DNA of 13,847 bases from Bacillota bacterium (GCA_012842235.1 DUTE01000215.1:1-13847), one strand, 5' to 3'; positions 1 to 7,048 are shown, counted from the stretch's first letter. A program made the numbers and translations. Notes: generated from the letters alone by a model not told the origin.

Positions 1-75
1 ATGATTACTCATTGGCTCATGCCACAAAACCTCTCCTTGAAGGGTGTTTTTTAACCTTTCATACAGTTGACGCAT
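1..75 (-). CDS. murB: UDP-N-acetylmuramate dehydrogenase MurB, N-terminus only (runs off left edge)
   Basis: Only the first 25 codons are present. The visible protein begins MRQLYERL and ends in EPMSNH at the window edge. In MurB flavoenzymes a segment of the form 'neP(m/l)..HT(t/s)f.iGGpAd' opens the FAD-binding domain and lies about 20-30 residues from the start, which is the position seen here. MurB reduces UDP-GlcNAc-enolpyruvate to UDP-MurNAc in cytoplasmic peptidoglycan precursor synthesis. The ATG at 75-73 is preceded by AGGGGG at a workable distance and overlaps the last 17 nt of the small Cys-rich gene upstream, so the two are probably co-transcribed and translationally coupled. The call rests on a short segment. 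Seeing the TsFkIGGPAD continuation in the neighbouring sequence would settle it. Confidence 0.68.
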   Translation of the reverse strand, partial: MRQLYERLKNTLQGEVLWHEPMSNH

Positions 76-238
76 TCTTTAGCCCCCTACTAGAATCCTC
101 TATACATGCTTCATAATCTAAGCAGCCAAAACAAAATAGATCTAAATCTAGCCCTATATAACAGTTATAAAGAAGACAACGATAACTAACTCTGCCATCT
201 TTGTCTCTTCGCCCTAAAGCATGTTCACATACTATCAT
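59..238 (-). CDS. Small cysteine-rich protein, 59 aa, upstream of murB
   Basis: I do not recognise the family. An AAGGAG ribosome binding site sits 8 nt before the ATG (238-236), and the frame stays open for 59 codons to a TGA that lies inside the murB start. The protein has six cysteines (C4, C21, C26, C36, C39, C45) plus H6. The FCFGC segment (C36-x2-C39) resembles a metal-binding knuckle, so a zinc or iron-sulfur site is possible, but that is inference. There is no signal peptide or membrane segment, so it is likely cytoplasmic. Its 17-nt overlap with murB implies one transcript. The good RBS, Cys content and coupling argue for a real gene. Conservation in relatives would decide it. Confidence 0.6.
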   Translation of the reverse strand: MIVCEHALGRRDKDGRVSYRCLLYNCYIGLDLDLFCFGCLDYEACIEDSSRGLKNASTV

Positions 239-402
239 TTAAATTTCTCCTTTCTTATCTTTAATCCTACAAAAAATTATTTTCAGGGGTCAGTAAACAC
301 AAAAACAGGCGTCTTTGTCCTTTATTCTTCCCAAAATTATCATTGTCTACCAGCGCTAACCATCTAGACTAACTGAGTTAACAGGAAGAATATCAGGAAA
401 TA

Positions 403-411
403 TGCTACAAT
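403..411 (+). promoter_or_regulatory. Putative extended -10 promoter of the glycosyltransferase operon
   Basis: TGCTACAAT matches an extended -10 (TG-N-TAnAAT). No good -35 is visible 17 bp upstream, which is tolerated for extended -10 promoters. A start near 418 would leave a leader of about 35 nt carrying AGGAGG before the GTG at 453. It overlaps an ATG at 402, which is one reason for not using that ATG as the start of the first gene. Confidence 0.4.
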
Positions 412-436
412 CTTATCGAAGGTTTAATACTTATTT

Positions 437-442
437 AGGAGG
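437..442 (+). promoter_or_regulatory. Ribosome binding site that fixes the first GT start
   Basis: A perfect AGGAGG lies 10 nt before the GTG at 453. The in-frame ATG at 402 has no comparable site, and residues upstream of the GTG do not look like the family N-terminus. Confidence 0.7.
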
Positions 443-452
443 CGAAATACAG

Positions 453-1580
453 GTGCACATTGCTCAGGTATGTTATTTAGCTCCCCCTGCCTTAGGTGGA
501 GTTGAGCAACATGTACTCGAATTAAGCCGTGCACTAATAAGACGTGGCCATAAGGTTTCCATTCACACCTCCAATTTTTTGGATCTTAAAGGTAGTGCAT
601 TGCCAAAAGATCTCTCTGCTGATGAGATCCCTACTTATCGCTACTCATCTAAGTTTGTCAAAAAGACCACATTATTCTCACAGCCTATCCATTTTCCTTC
701 CTTAATATTTGGTCTTATAAAGACAAACCCAGATATAATTCATGTTCACTCCATGGCTTCTATGCATTTGGAGATTTGCTATATCTATGCCAAACTTTTT
801 AAAAAACCTCTTGTAGTTACTGGCCACTATAGTGCTAGTGACCTTAAACGGCTTTATACAAAAAGAAAAAAAGGTAAAAAAACTAAACGTCTTATTTATT
901 GGGAAAAAAGATTAAAAAAAATAATGGCTTATGCTACTTTAATAGCCATTACTGAAGATGAGGCTAGTGCCTATAGAAAACTTTTTGGTTTTTCTAACAT
1001 TGTTGTTATCCCCAATGGAGTAGATCTAAAAGAGTTTAACCCTAATCTACCTAGAGAAGATTTCCTTTTATATGTAGGAAGAATTGTCCCCGAAAAAAGG
1101 CTGGATTTTTTAATCGATAGCCTCAAGTTGTTAAACTCAAAATATCCATCTCAAAAGCTAATTATTGCAGGCTATGCACCAGATAAAGATTATCTTCAAT
1201 CTCTAAAATATAGTGCTGATAAAGAGATAATCTTTGTCTCTCCTGAAAGAAAAGAACTTGTAGAGCTTATCTCTAAAGCTAAAGCTTTGATTCTACCAAG
1301 TAAAAACGAGGCCTTTGGTATAGTTCTTCTTGAAGCTATGGCAGGTGGTGCTATTCCTCTTGCTAGCAATTCTGGTGGTTTTCCTCTTGTCCTTGATGAC
1401 GCAGGTCTACTCTTTGATCCTGACTCAAAAGAAGATCTAGTAGAAAAGATAAGACTACTCGATAACAAAGAACTCTACCAAACACTTAAGGAAAAAGGGC
1501 TTAAGCGAGTAGCCGCTTTTTCTTGGGAGTCTATTGCCAAGGAGATTGAGGAGGTGTATCTTAACCTTGTTGGAAGATAA
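453..1580 (+). CDS. Glycosyltransferase family 4 (GT-B, retaining)
   Basis: About 375 aa, a normal GT4 length. From the GTG the protein starts HIAQVCYLAPPALGGVEQHV, the first Rossmann strand and glycine loop of GT4 enzymes. The C-terminal donor-binding half shows NGVD (around residue 188), YVGRIVPEKR (around 209-218) and the E-x7-E element EAFGIVLLE (E286/E294), followed by the typical GG loop. It probably transfers a sugar from a nucleotide-sugar donor onto a growing glycan or lipid acceptor at the cytoplasmic face. Donor and acceptor cannot be read. An in-frame ATG at 402 would add 17 residues but lies within the likely promoter. It is the first gene of a six-gene run and overlaps the next by about 14 nt. 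Confidence 0.88.
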   Translation: MHIAQVCYLAPPALGGVEQHVLELSRALIRRGHKVSIHTSNFLDLKGSALPKDLSADEIPTYRYSSKFVKKTTLFSQPIHFPSLIFGLIKTNPDIIHVHSMASMHLEICYIYAKLFKKPLVVTGHYSASDLKRLYTKRKKGKKTKRLIYWEKRLKKIMAYATLIAITEDEASAYRKLFGFSNIVVIPNGVDLKEFNPNLPREDFLLYVGRIVPEKRLDFLIDSLKLLNSKYPSQKLIIAGYAPDKDYLQSLKYSADKEIIFVSPERKELVELISKAKALILPSKNEAFGIVLLEAMAGGAIPLASNSGGFPLVLDDAGLLFDPDSKEDLVEKIRLLDNKELYQTLKEKGLKRVAAFSWESIAKEIEEVYLNLVGR

Positions 1581-2469
1581 AATCACAGTAATTGTTACAG
1601 TCTACAATGAAAAAGATAATATTGCCGATTTAGTAAAATCCCTGCATAATCAAAGTTTAGAACCCTATGAGATAATAATCACAGATGCTCATTCAACCGA
1701 TGGTACCTGGGAGATTTTAACTAAACTTAAAGACGATTACCCCAAATTAAAGGTAGTCTCTGTCAAAGGCAACCGTTCTGTGGGGCGAAACACAGCTATT
1801 TCCCTTGCCAAAACAGAATACATTGCTGTTACAGATGCAGGTTGTCTTGCCGATTACAATTGGCTTGAGCACCTCTTTAGTACTCTTTCTAAGGGAGCTG
1901 ATGTAGCATCTGGCTTTTATGAACCACTTTCTGATTCTAAATGGGAAAAGACTATTGCCAAAATGACAATCCCCACTTTAGATACTGTTAATCCTGATAC
2001 ATTCCTTCCCTCTAGCCGTTCTGTCGCTTTTAGAAAATCTGCTTGGCAAAAAGTAGAGGGGTATCCTGAAGAGTTTAGCCATAATGAAGATACTCCTTTT
2101 GATCTTTTGTTAAAAGAAGCTGGGTTTGAGTTTGTTTTTGTGCCGCAAGCAATTGTTTACTGGCGGCCAAGACAAGATCTAAAAGCTGTCTTTAAGCAGT
2201 TTTTTTACTATGCACTTGGAGACGGGGAAGCTAGAATACAAATAAAAGACTACCTTTTTATCTATCTAAGGTATATACCTCTTTTTTTCTATCCATATGG
2301 CACAATGATCTCCTTGCTTTTTTGGTGTCAGCGAATATTTAAAGACCTTAAAAAAACTAGATCACTCTTATTTATCCCCCTTAGATTAACCATCGATTTT
2401 GCTGATATGATTGGCTTTTTAGCTGGATTGAAAGAAGCGTGGCAAAGATGTCGACAAAGAAAAAGCTAA
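1567..2469 (+). CDS. Glycosyltransferase family 2 (GT-A)
   Basis: About 300 aa. The N-terminal GT-A domain starts ITVIVTVYNEKDN, with the donor-site DAHSTDGT (residues about 40-47), a metal-binding element VTDAG (D90, in place of the usual DxD) and a catalytic-base region NEDTPFD (E174/D175), followed by YWRPR. The C-terminal quarter has hydrophobic stretches (about residues 222-250 and 260-285) that probably dock it on the membrane. Start choice: AGGAGG at 1549-1554 inside the preceding gene points to TTG 1567, 12 nt downstream and just before the conserved fold. An in-frame TTG at 1534 lies upstream of that site and adds an Arg-rich stretch, so it is less likely. It belongs to the glycan operon and overlaps its neighbours at both ends. 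Confidence 0.85.
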   Translation: MLEDKITVIVTVYNEKDNIADLVKSLHNQSLEPYEIIITDAHSTDGTWEILTKLKDDYPKLKVVSVKGNRSVGRNTAISLAKTEYIAVTDAGCLADYNWLEHLFSTLSKGADVASGFYEPLSDSKWEKTIAKMTIPTLDTVNPDTFLPSSRSVAFRKSAWQKVEGYPEEFSHNEDTPFDLLLKEAGFEFVFVPQAIVYWRPRQDLKAVFKQFFYYALGDGEARIQIKDYLFIYLRYIPLFFYPYGTMISLLFWCQRIFKDLKKTRSLLFIPLRLTIDFADMIGFLAGLKEAWQRCRQRKS

Positions 2470-3620
2470 AGATATTAATTATTACCATAGGGAAGTATCC
2501 GCATATTGGTGGTAAGTCTACGCATATTGATACTTTGCTTAGGCTTTTACCAAATGAAGGTATTTATCCTGAGGTTTTATCTCTTTCCGCAATTTCACCA
2601 CTTAAACAAAGAATAGCTTATTTCCCACGGACTTTTAGAAATTTAAGCCTTGATTTTTCTCTTCGCCGTTATTTCTTAAAAAAAGAACTAAATAAAAAAT
2701 ATCCTCAAAGCGAATATCCTGTTGTGTTAATTCAAGATAGCCCTGCCTATTTATTAGCACAGAATAGACCCTTTATCTTCACCTTGCATGGCTCTGCTTG
2801 TGACGAATATGTAAGCCAAAAAACTATTACTAAAGCCAACAAAAGTTATAGTATTCTTCTTAATGAAGAAAAAGAAGCTGCCCAAAAGGCATCTTTTGTA
2901 ATAACAGTAGACTCAAACTTAAAAAAACAGATCATGGAAAGATCAGGTATTACAGAAAATAAAGTTGTTGCTCTGCCAAATACTGTAGATACATCTGTTT
3001 TTTCACCAGTAGAAGATAAAGATAAAAGAGCAATTAGAAAGGAACTTGGCCTTCCTAAAGAGGCCAATATCTGCTTAGTTTTGCGGCGCCTTGTACCTAA
3101 AAATGGCGTTAAGTTTGCTATAGAGGCTCTCTCTTTACTAAATAGACCTGAGGCGATGCTTATAATAGCAGGGGATGGCCCGGAGAGAACTCTTCTAGAA
3201 GATCTTGTCGAAAAACTAAATCTTAAAGAAAAGGTCTGCTTTTTAGGTTCTGTAGAACACTCAAGAGTTCCCCAACTTCTTCAAGCTGCAGATCTTTCTC
3301 TTGTTCCCTCTGTACCTGATTTTGGTGTAGTTGAAGCGACTTCCATTGGTGCTCTTGAAGCAATGGCTAGTGCTTTGCCGGTTATTGCTTCAGATATTGG
3401 TGGCTTAACAGAGCTACTATCCCCTGATGCTGGTATTTTAGTCCCTCCTAAAGACCCAAAAGCAATTAAAGATGCCTGGGAAAGTCTTCTTAATGACAAA
3501 GAACTTGCTTTAGAATACAGCAAAAGAGCAAGACTTAAAGTAGAGACTGATTTTTCTCCTCAAAAGTGGGCCAAAACATATGCCAACCTAATCAATTTGA
3601 CACTTAAAGGTGAGGATTGA
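2439..3620 (+). CDS. Glycosyltransferase family 4 (GT-B), second copy
   Basis: About 390 aa. The N-terminus has KILIITIGKYPHIGG (strand 1 and glycine loop). The C-terminal half has NTVD, LRRLVPKNGVKFAIEAL and an E-x7-E element read as EATSIGALE, followed by the IGGL loop. The first Glu is displaced relative to the more common EGFGLVLLE form because the segment reads PDFGVVEATS. It is a distinct paralogue of the operon's first gene, so it probably adds a different sugar or linkage. The start is either GTG 2439 or ATG 2448. Neither has a strong Shine-Dalgarno, so translational coupling to the preceding GT2, which ends at 2469, is likely. It overlaps that gene by 22-31 nt and is followed 6 nt later by the next gene. 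Confidence 0.86.
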   Translation: MAKMSTKKKLKILIITIGKYPHIGGKSTHIDTLLRLLPNEGIYPEVLSLSAISPLKQRIAYFPRTFRNLSLDFSLRRYFLKKELNKKYPQSEYPVVLIQDSPAYLLAQNRPFIFTLHGSACDEYVSQKTITKANKSYSILLNEEKEAAQKASFVITVDSNLKKQIMERSGITENKVVALPNTVDTSVFSPVEDKDKRAIRKELGLPKEANICLVLRRLVPKNGVKFAIEALSLLNRPEAMLIIAGDGPERTLLEDLVEKLNLKEKVCFLGSVEHSRVPQLLQAADLSLVPSVPDFGVVEATSIGALEAMASALPVIASDIGGLTELLSPDAGILVPPKDPKAIKDAWESLLNDKELALEYSKRARLKVETDFSPQKWAKTYANLINLTLKGED

Positions 3621-3626
3621 GGCTAA

Positions 3627-4724
3627 ATGAAAGCAGCTATTTGGGTTTTATTTTTTTTCTTTATTTATCCCTATCTTATTTATCCATTAATATTGAAATT
3701 TTTGCCCAAAAAGAAAAAAAGCCTTAGTACACCTGAAAAATGGCCTAAAGTAACTCTACTTATTGCTGCCTACAACGAAGAAGAACTCATAAGAGATAAG
3801 CTAGAAAACTCTCTTTTACTTGACTATCCAGATTTGGAGATAGTTGTTGTATCAGATGGCTCAACTGATAAGACCAATGAAATCCTTACTGAATACAATG
3901 AAATTGAGACTGTCTTTTTGTCTAAAAGAGAAGGTAAGCCGAAGGCTCTTGAAGCAGGAGTAAACAAAGCAACTGGGGATATTATCTGTTTTTCAGATGT
4001 CTCAGCCTTTTTATCAGCCAACAGTCTCAAAGCTCTAATAAAAAATCTCTTACTAGACGATGTGGGCGCTTGTGGGGGAGTTTTGTCATTAAAAAAATTC
4101 CCCAGGCAAAGTTTAGGTGAGTCTTTTTATAGTCAATATGAGACTAAGCTTAGAGCACTAGAGACAGAGACTGGCAAAAATAGTACCATTGTTCTTCCTG
4201 GGGCCTTTTATGCAGTAAAAAAACACGACCTTATATTACCACCAGAAAATATTATTGCTGATGATTTCTACATTACCTGTTCACTTCTTAAAAAAAACAA
4301 ACGTTTAATACAAGTTGACGAGGCCATCGCCTGGGAACAATCTGTTTATTCAACTTCCGAAGAGTTTATTAGAAAAGCTAGGATTATAGCCGGTGGTATT
4401 CAGACTATGAGCTTGTTTTCAACTCTTGTTTGGGGTCCTTGGGGTTTTTTTCTTATCTCTCACAAAATCCTCCGCTGGGCTGCAGCATTTATTGGCATTA
4501 TCCATTATCTTCTTCTGTTATCAAGCGGGCTTTATACGCCACTTTTAGCTGTCGAGAGCTTGTTTATTGCTCTTGGTCTTTTATCACTTATTGCTGAAAA
4601 ACTTGGTGTGGCTACACCACGATTTTTTGCGCTTTGTAGACATTTTTTAGTTGTTAATACCGCTGTGATCTTTGGTTTTATTGGTTTAATGACTGGGAGG
4701 CAATCGGTAAAATGGACACGTTAA
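3627..4724 (+). CDS. Membrane-bound processive-type glycosyltransferase family 2
   Basis: 365 aa. A transmembrane helix opens the protein (about residues 3-23). A GT-A domain follows with LLIAAYNEEELI (about 43-54), VVSDGSTDKT (about 74-83), the metal-binding SDVS (D124) and ADDF (D212/D213). The site normally reading Q-x-x-R-W is replaced by an RKARIIAGG stretch (about 246-254). At least two or three C-terminal helices follow (about 268-355). The layout resembles GT2 enzymes of the cellulose/PNAG synthase-like group that polymerise or export a glycan, though the altered Q-x-x-R-W site leaves processivity uncertain. It sits 6 nt after the second GT4 and overlaps the phosphoesterase gene by 13 nt. 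Confidence 0.85.
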   Translation: MKAAIWVLFFFFIYPYLIYPLILKFLPKKKKSLSTPEKWPKVTLLIAAYNEEELIRDKLENSLLLDYPDLEIVVVSDGSTDKTNEILTEYNEIETVFLSKREGKPKALEAGVNKATGDIICFSDVSAFLSANSLKALIKNLLLDDVGACGGVLSLKKFPRQSLGESFYSQYETKLRALETETGKNSTIVLPGAFYAVKKHDLILPPENIIADDFYITCSLLKKNKRLIQVDEAIAWEQSVYSTSEEFIRKARIIAGGIQTMSLFSTLVWGPWGFFLISHKILRWAAAFIGIIHYLLLLSSGLYTPLLAVESLFIALGLLSLIAEKLGVATPRFFALCRHFLVVNTAVIFGFIGLMTGRQSVKWTR

Positions 4725-5485
4725 ACTGGGTCTTAGCCTTGGTCGCAATAACTTTTTTTTGGGGATTTCTCTCCGCAAATAGAATTATAATGCAACGGGT
4801 TAATATAAAAATTAAAGATTGGCCTGAAGAATCTACATCTATTCTTCTTCTTTCAGATCTGCATACTTCTGGCCATGGCTTTCGAATTCGACGTACTATC
4901 TCTATGGCACAAAACACATCTTGCGATATTGTCTGTATTACAGGTGATATTATCTCCAGAAGAATAGAAAAAGAAAAAAGAGTCGCAAATGTTATTGGTA
5001 AAATTGCCAATGGACGCCCCACCTTTTTAGTTTGGGGTAATAATGACTATAATCCGGAAATCGATAGACAGTATCTCTATGAGTTGTTAGAAGAAAAAGG
5101 GATTAAAGTTCTTTTTAATGAACGAGTAAAACATGGAAATCTTACTATTGGTGGTCTAGGAGATCCTTTTTGGAACAAAGCAGATATTGAAAAAACACTA
5201 GCTGAAGATGTCGATCTACTTCTTTCTCATACACCAGATCCTATTAAAGATGTCAACCAAAGAGCAAAACTTATGCTTGCAGGACACACACATGCCGGGC
5301 AAATCTGCTGGTTTGATGGTTCACCTCTACTACCTGAACTAAGAAGTGAAAAAGCTTTTTCCTATGGTTTACAAAGATACAATAAAACTATTATTTACAC
5401 CACTTCAGGTATTGGTACAACACGTATACCACTAAGATTTTTTTGCTATCCTGAACTGGTTCTTTTGGAGGTAACACCAGAATGA
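4712..5485 (+). CDS. Membrane-anchored metallophosphoesterase (calcineurin-like, YkuE-type)
   Basis: 257 aa. An N-terminal helix (about residues 4-22) is followed by the full order of metallophosphoesterase motifs: SDLH (D49, H51), GDIIS (G78-D79), GNND (N110-D112), a single His in LSHTP, and AGHTHAGQ. These bind two metal ions. The usual GNHD reads GNND here, so the conserved His is Asn; the LpxH type also departs here (GNRD), so the enzyme need not be dead. GGAGG lies upstream of the ATG. It overlaps the membrane GT2 by 13 nt and the kinase by 4 nt (ATGA), which ties it to glycan or lipid-linked intermediate metabolism. Possible substrates are phospholipid or nucleotide-lipid pyrophosphates, which is inference. 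Confidence 0.88.
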   Translation: MDTLNWVLALVAITFFWGFLSANRIIMQRVNIKIKDWPEESTSILLLSDLHTSGHGFRIRRTISMAQNTSCDIVCITGDIISRRIEKEKRVANVIGKIANGRPTFLVWGNNDYNPEIDRQYLYELLEEKGIKVLFNERVKHGNLTIGGLGDPFWNKADIEKTLAEDVDLLLSHTPDPIKDVNQRAKLMLAGHTHAGQICWFDGSPLLPELRSEKAFSYGLQRYNKTIIYTTSGIGTTRIPLRFFCYPELVLLEVTPE

Positions 5486-5958
5486 ATAGGCTCTATCTTC
5501 TTTGCGGTCTCCCTGCAGCAGGTAAAAGTAGTCTCTGCCGCTTAAGACAGGGTCGTATAATCACATCAGATATTATTCGCTTAGGGGTTGTTGGCAATCT
5601 CGGTGACTCTTGTCATGATGAGTTTGTCTGGGATATTGCCCTAAAAGCCACAGAGTATTTTCTACAATTTGAAGATGTCTACTTCGATGCCACTAATACT
5701 ACAAAAAAAAGAAGGGCTCCTTTTATAGAACTTGCCAAGAAAATGGAAAAAGAAGTTGTTTGCCTTTGGGTTAAAACACCTAAAGAGATCTGCTTTAAGC
5801 AGAATGAAAAAAGAGGTACTACTGTGCCAAATTGGGTTATTGAAAATCTTGAGGTTATCTTTGAAGAACCTAACCTTAATGAAGGTTACTCCTGGATTGA
5901 AAAGTGGCTTCCTACAAAGGGAGGTTTTCGAGGGAAATTTATCTACCCTCAAAAATGA
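5482..5958 (+). CDS. P-loop kinase of the AAA_33 / polynucleotide kinase-like family
   Basis: 158 aa, one compact domain. Walker A GLPAAGKSS covers residues 9-17. A downstream SDIIR (about 29-33) resembles the acceptor-side Asp of small P-loop kinases. VYFDATNTTKKRR (about 68-80) is the Walker B-like element and adjoining Arg. The lid and C-terminus carry KTPKEICFKQNEKRG and FEEP...EGY. This pattern belongs to zeta-toxin/Pnk-like kinases that phosphorylate small molecules or nucleic-acid 5' ends. The acceptor cannot be identified. An ATGA overlap with the phosphoesterase means coupled translation and suggests the two act on related phospho-intermediates. No partner antitoxin is visible, so a zeta-toxin role is unlikely. 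A terminator begins at its stop codon. Confidence 0.8.
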   Translation: MNRLYLLCGLPAAGKSSLCRLRQGRIITSDIIRLGVVGNLGDSCHDEFVWDIALKATEYFLQFEDVYFDATNTTKKRRAPFIELAKKMEKEVVCLWVKTPKEICFKQNEKRGTTVPNWVIENLEVIFEEPNLNEGYSWIEKWLPTKGGFRGKFIYPQK

Positions 5959-5990
5959 AGCTGTTACACGTTGTGTAACAGCTTTTTTTA
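5958..5990 (+). terminator. Intrinsic terminator of the GT operon
   Basis: A perfect 12-bp stem (5958-5969 with 5973-5984, loop GTT) is followed by a run of Ts on the plus strand. The stem starts on the last base of the kinase stop codon. On the minus strand it is followed only by CATTTTTG, so it may also weakly terminate the convergent guanylyltransferase gene. Confidence 0.9.
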
Positions 5991-6938
5991 AGCGTAACCT
6001 GGGTATTTTTGTCTCACTTTATCAACAACATCAGCCATATCTTTTTCAGCTTGCTTTTTCATAACTAAAACTATGCCATCGTTTTCGACAACAACTACAT
6101 CTTCTACCCCTGATAAGACCACTAAACTATCTTTTGCATAGACCATTGATCTAGGAGAATTATGTTTTACAGATTGGCCTTTTTCCCCTGCATGTTTTAG
6201 AAAATTACTCCATGTACCAATATCCTCCCACTCTACTTCAAGGGGAAGACAAAAAAGCCGCTTTGTATGTTCCATTACTCCCTTATCTAAAGAAACTGGT
6301 CTAAGTCTCGCAAATAAAGAACGATCATGGCTTTTTGCAGCTTGAAAATGTTTAGGTAAAAAAAGACCAATCTCAGCAAGTATCTTACGGGCTGGTCCCA
6401 TATAGATACCACTATTGATTAGATACCCTTTGTTAAGAAGAGTTTGAGGATCTAGGGGCTTTTCTAAAAACCTCTCCACTTTTTTTACCTTCTTATCACT
6501 TTTTTGCGGCAAAATATAACCATATTGCTTTGAAGGCTCTTTAGCTTCAATCCCAAGGGCAATAAGATTATTTGTCTCTTTAGCTTCATTAATGGCCAAA
6601 AGAACAGTTTCAAAGGGACTAATTAAATGATCGACAGGGAAAATCCCTACAAAAGCATTAGGATCTAAACCATGTATAACACTTAGTCCCCACGCTACTG
6701 CAGCTGCAGTGTTTTTTCTTGTTGGCTCTCTAATTAACCTACAACCATATGTAGGAACCTCACGGCTTGAGACTATCCATATTCTTTTTTTATCTACCCA
6801 CTGAGACAATCTTTTTACTGTTAACTCAAGCATAGTCATAGAGGCAATATTTACTGACTCTTTTGTTTTTGCTTGTTTGCGGCTTAGAGGCCAAAGTCTC
6901 TCGCCAAGCCCGCCGGCAAGCACAAGTGCATGATCCAT
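5988..6938 (-). CDS. Mannose-1-phosphate guanylyltransferase-like nucleotidyltransferase
   Basis: 316 aa, normal for stand-alone GDP-mannose pyrophosphorylases. The N-terminal signature is LAGGLGERLWPLSR (residues 7-20). It is followed by FPVDHLI, GYI, RFLEKP and NSGIYM, and then by the late VVVENDGIVLVMKK strand typical of this family. It would make GDP-mannose from GTP and mannose-1-phosphate in the cytosol, supplying the convergent glycosyltransferase operon. One oddity is that the P-K-Q usually just after the signature, with its catalytic Lys, reads KQAKTKE, so the Pro is missing and the Lys register is shifted by one. A different sugar-1-phosphate substrate is possible. The ATG has only a weak ribosome binding site (GGGAAAGAG). 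Confidence 0.82.
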   Translation of the reverse strand: MDHALVLAGGLGERLWPLSRKQAKTKESVNIASMTMLELTVKRLSQWVDKKRIWIVSSREVPTYGCRLIREPTRKNTAAAVAWGLSVIHGLDPNAFVGIFPVDHLISPFETVLLAINEAKETNNLIALGIEAKEPSKQYGYILPQKSDKKVKKVERFLEKPLDPQTLLNKGYLINSGIYMGPARKILAEIGLFLPKHFQAAKSHDRSLFARLRPVSLDKGVMEHTKRLFCLPLEVEWEDIGTWSNFLKHAGEKGQSVKHNSPRSMVYAKDSLVVLSGVEDVVVVENDGIVLVMKKQAEKDMADVVDKVRQKYPGYA

Positions 6939-6974
6939 CTATTTCAACTCTTTCCCTATATAAGCTTTGCCTTT

Positions 6975-7007
6975 ATTATAGACTTTCACAAGATCTTTGG
7001 AAAGTCT
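6975..7007 (-). promoter_or_regulatory. Promoter of the guanylyltransferase gene with an overlapping 28-bp dyad
   Basis: On the minus strand TTTCCA (7003-6998) and TATAAT (6980-6975) are 17 bp apart. The -35, spacer and first -10 base are covered by an inverted repeat: AGACTTTC (6980-6987) and GAAAGTCT (7000-7007) with a 12-bp spacer whose centre is also symmetrical. This is the expected position for a repressor operator. The cognate regulator is unknown. Confidence 0.62.
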
Positions 7008-7023
7008 ACCCAAAAAAGGCAAG

Positions 7024-7048
7024 AAAAAGGGTGGCTAAACACCACCCT
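7024..7048 (-). terminator. Intrinsic terminator of hcp
   Basis: On the minus strand AGGGTGG pairs with CCACCCT (7048-7042 with 7034-7028, 7-nt loop), followed immediately by TTTTCTT. It begins 15 nt after the hcp stop, so hcp is transcribed separately from the guanylyltransferase gene. Confidence 0.85.

Noticed and set aside
402..452. ATG at 402 as the start of the first glycosyltransferase
   Set aside because: No ribosome binding site precedes it, it overlaps the likely -10 box, and AGGAGG plus the family-like N-terminus point to GTG 453.
1196..1468. Minus-strand open frame inside the first glycosyltransferase
   Set aside because: It is antisense to a clear GT4 domain, its composition mirrors the coding strand, and it has no recognisable domain.
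4678..5022. Minus-strand 114-codon frame over the phosphoesterase start
   Set aside because: It is antisense to the conserved metallophosphoesterase motifs and has no promoter or domain support.
5482..5958. Zeta-type toxin-antitoxin module
   Set aside because: The fold is similar, but there is no adjacent antitoxin and the gene is the last member of a metabolic operon.
5732..6064. Plus-strand frame overlapping the end of the kinase
   Set aside because: It is a frame-shifted reading of the kinase that crosses a strong terminator; the conserved kinase motifs are in the other frame.
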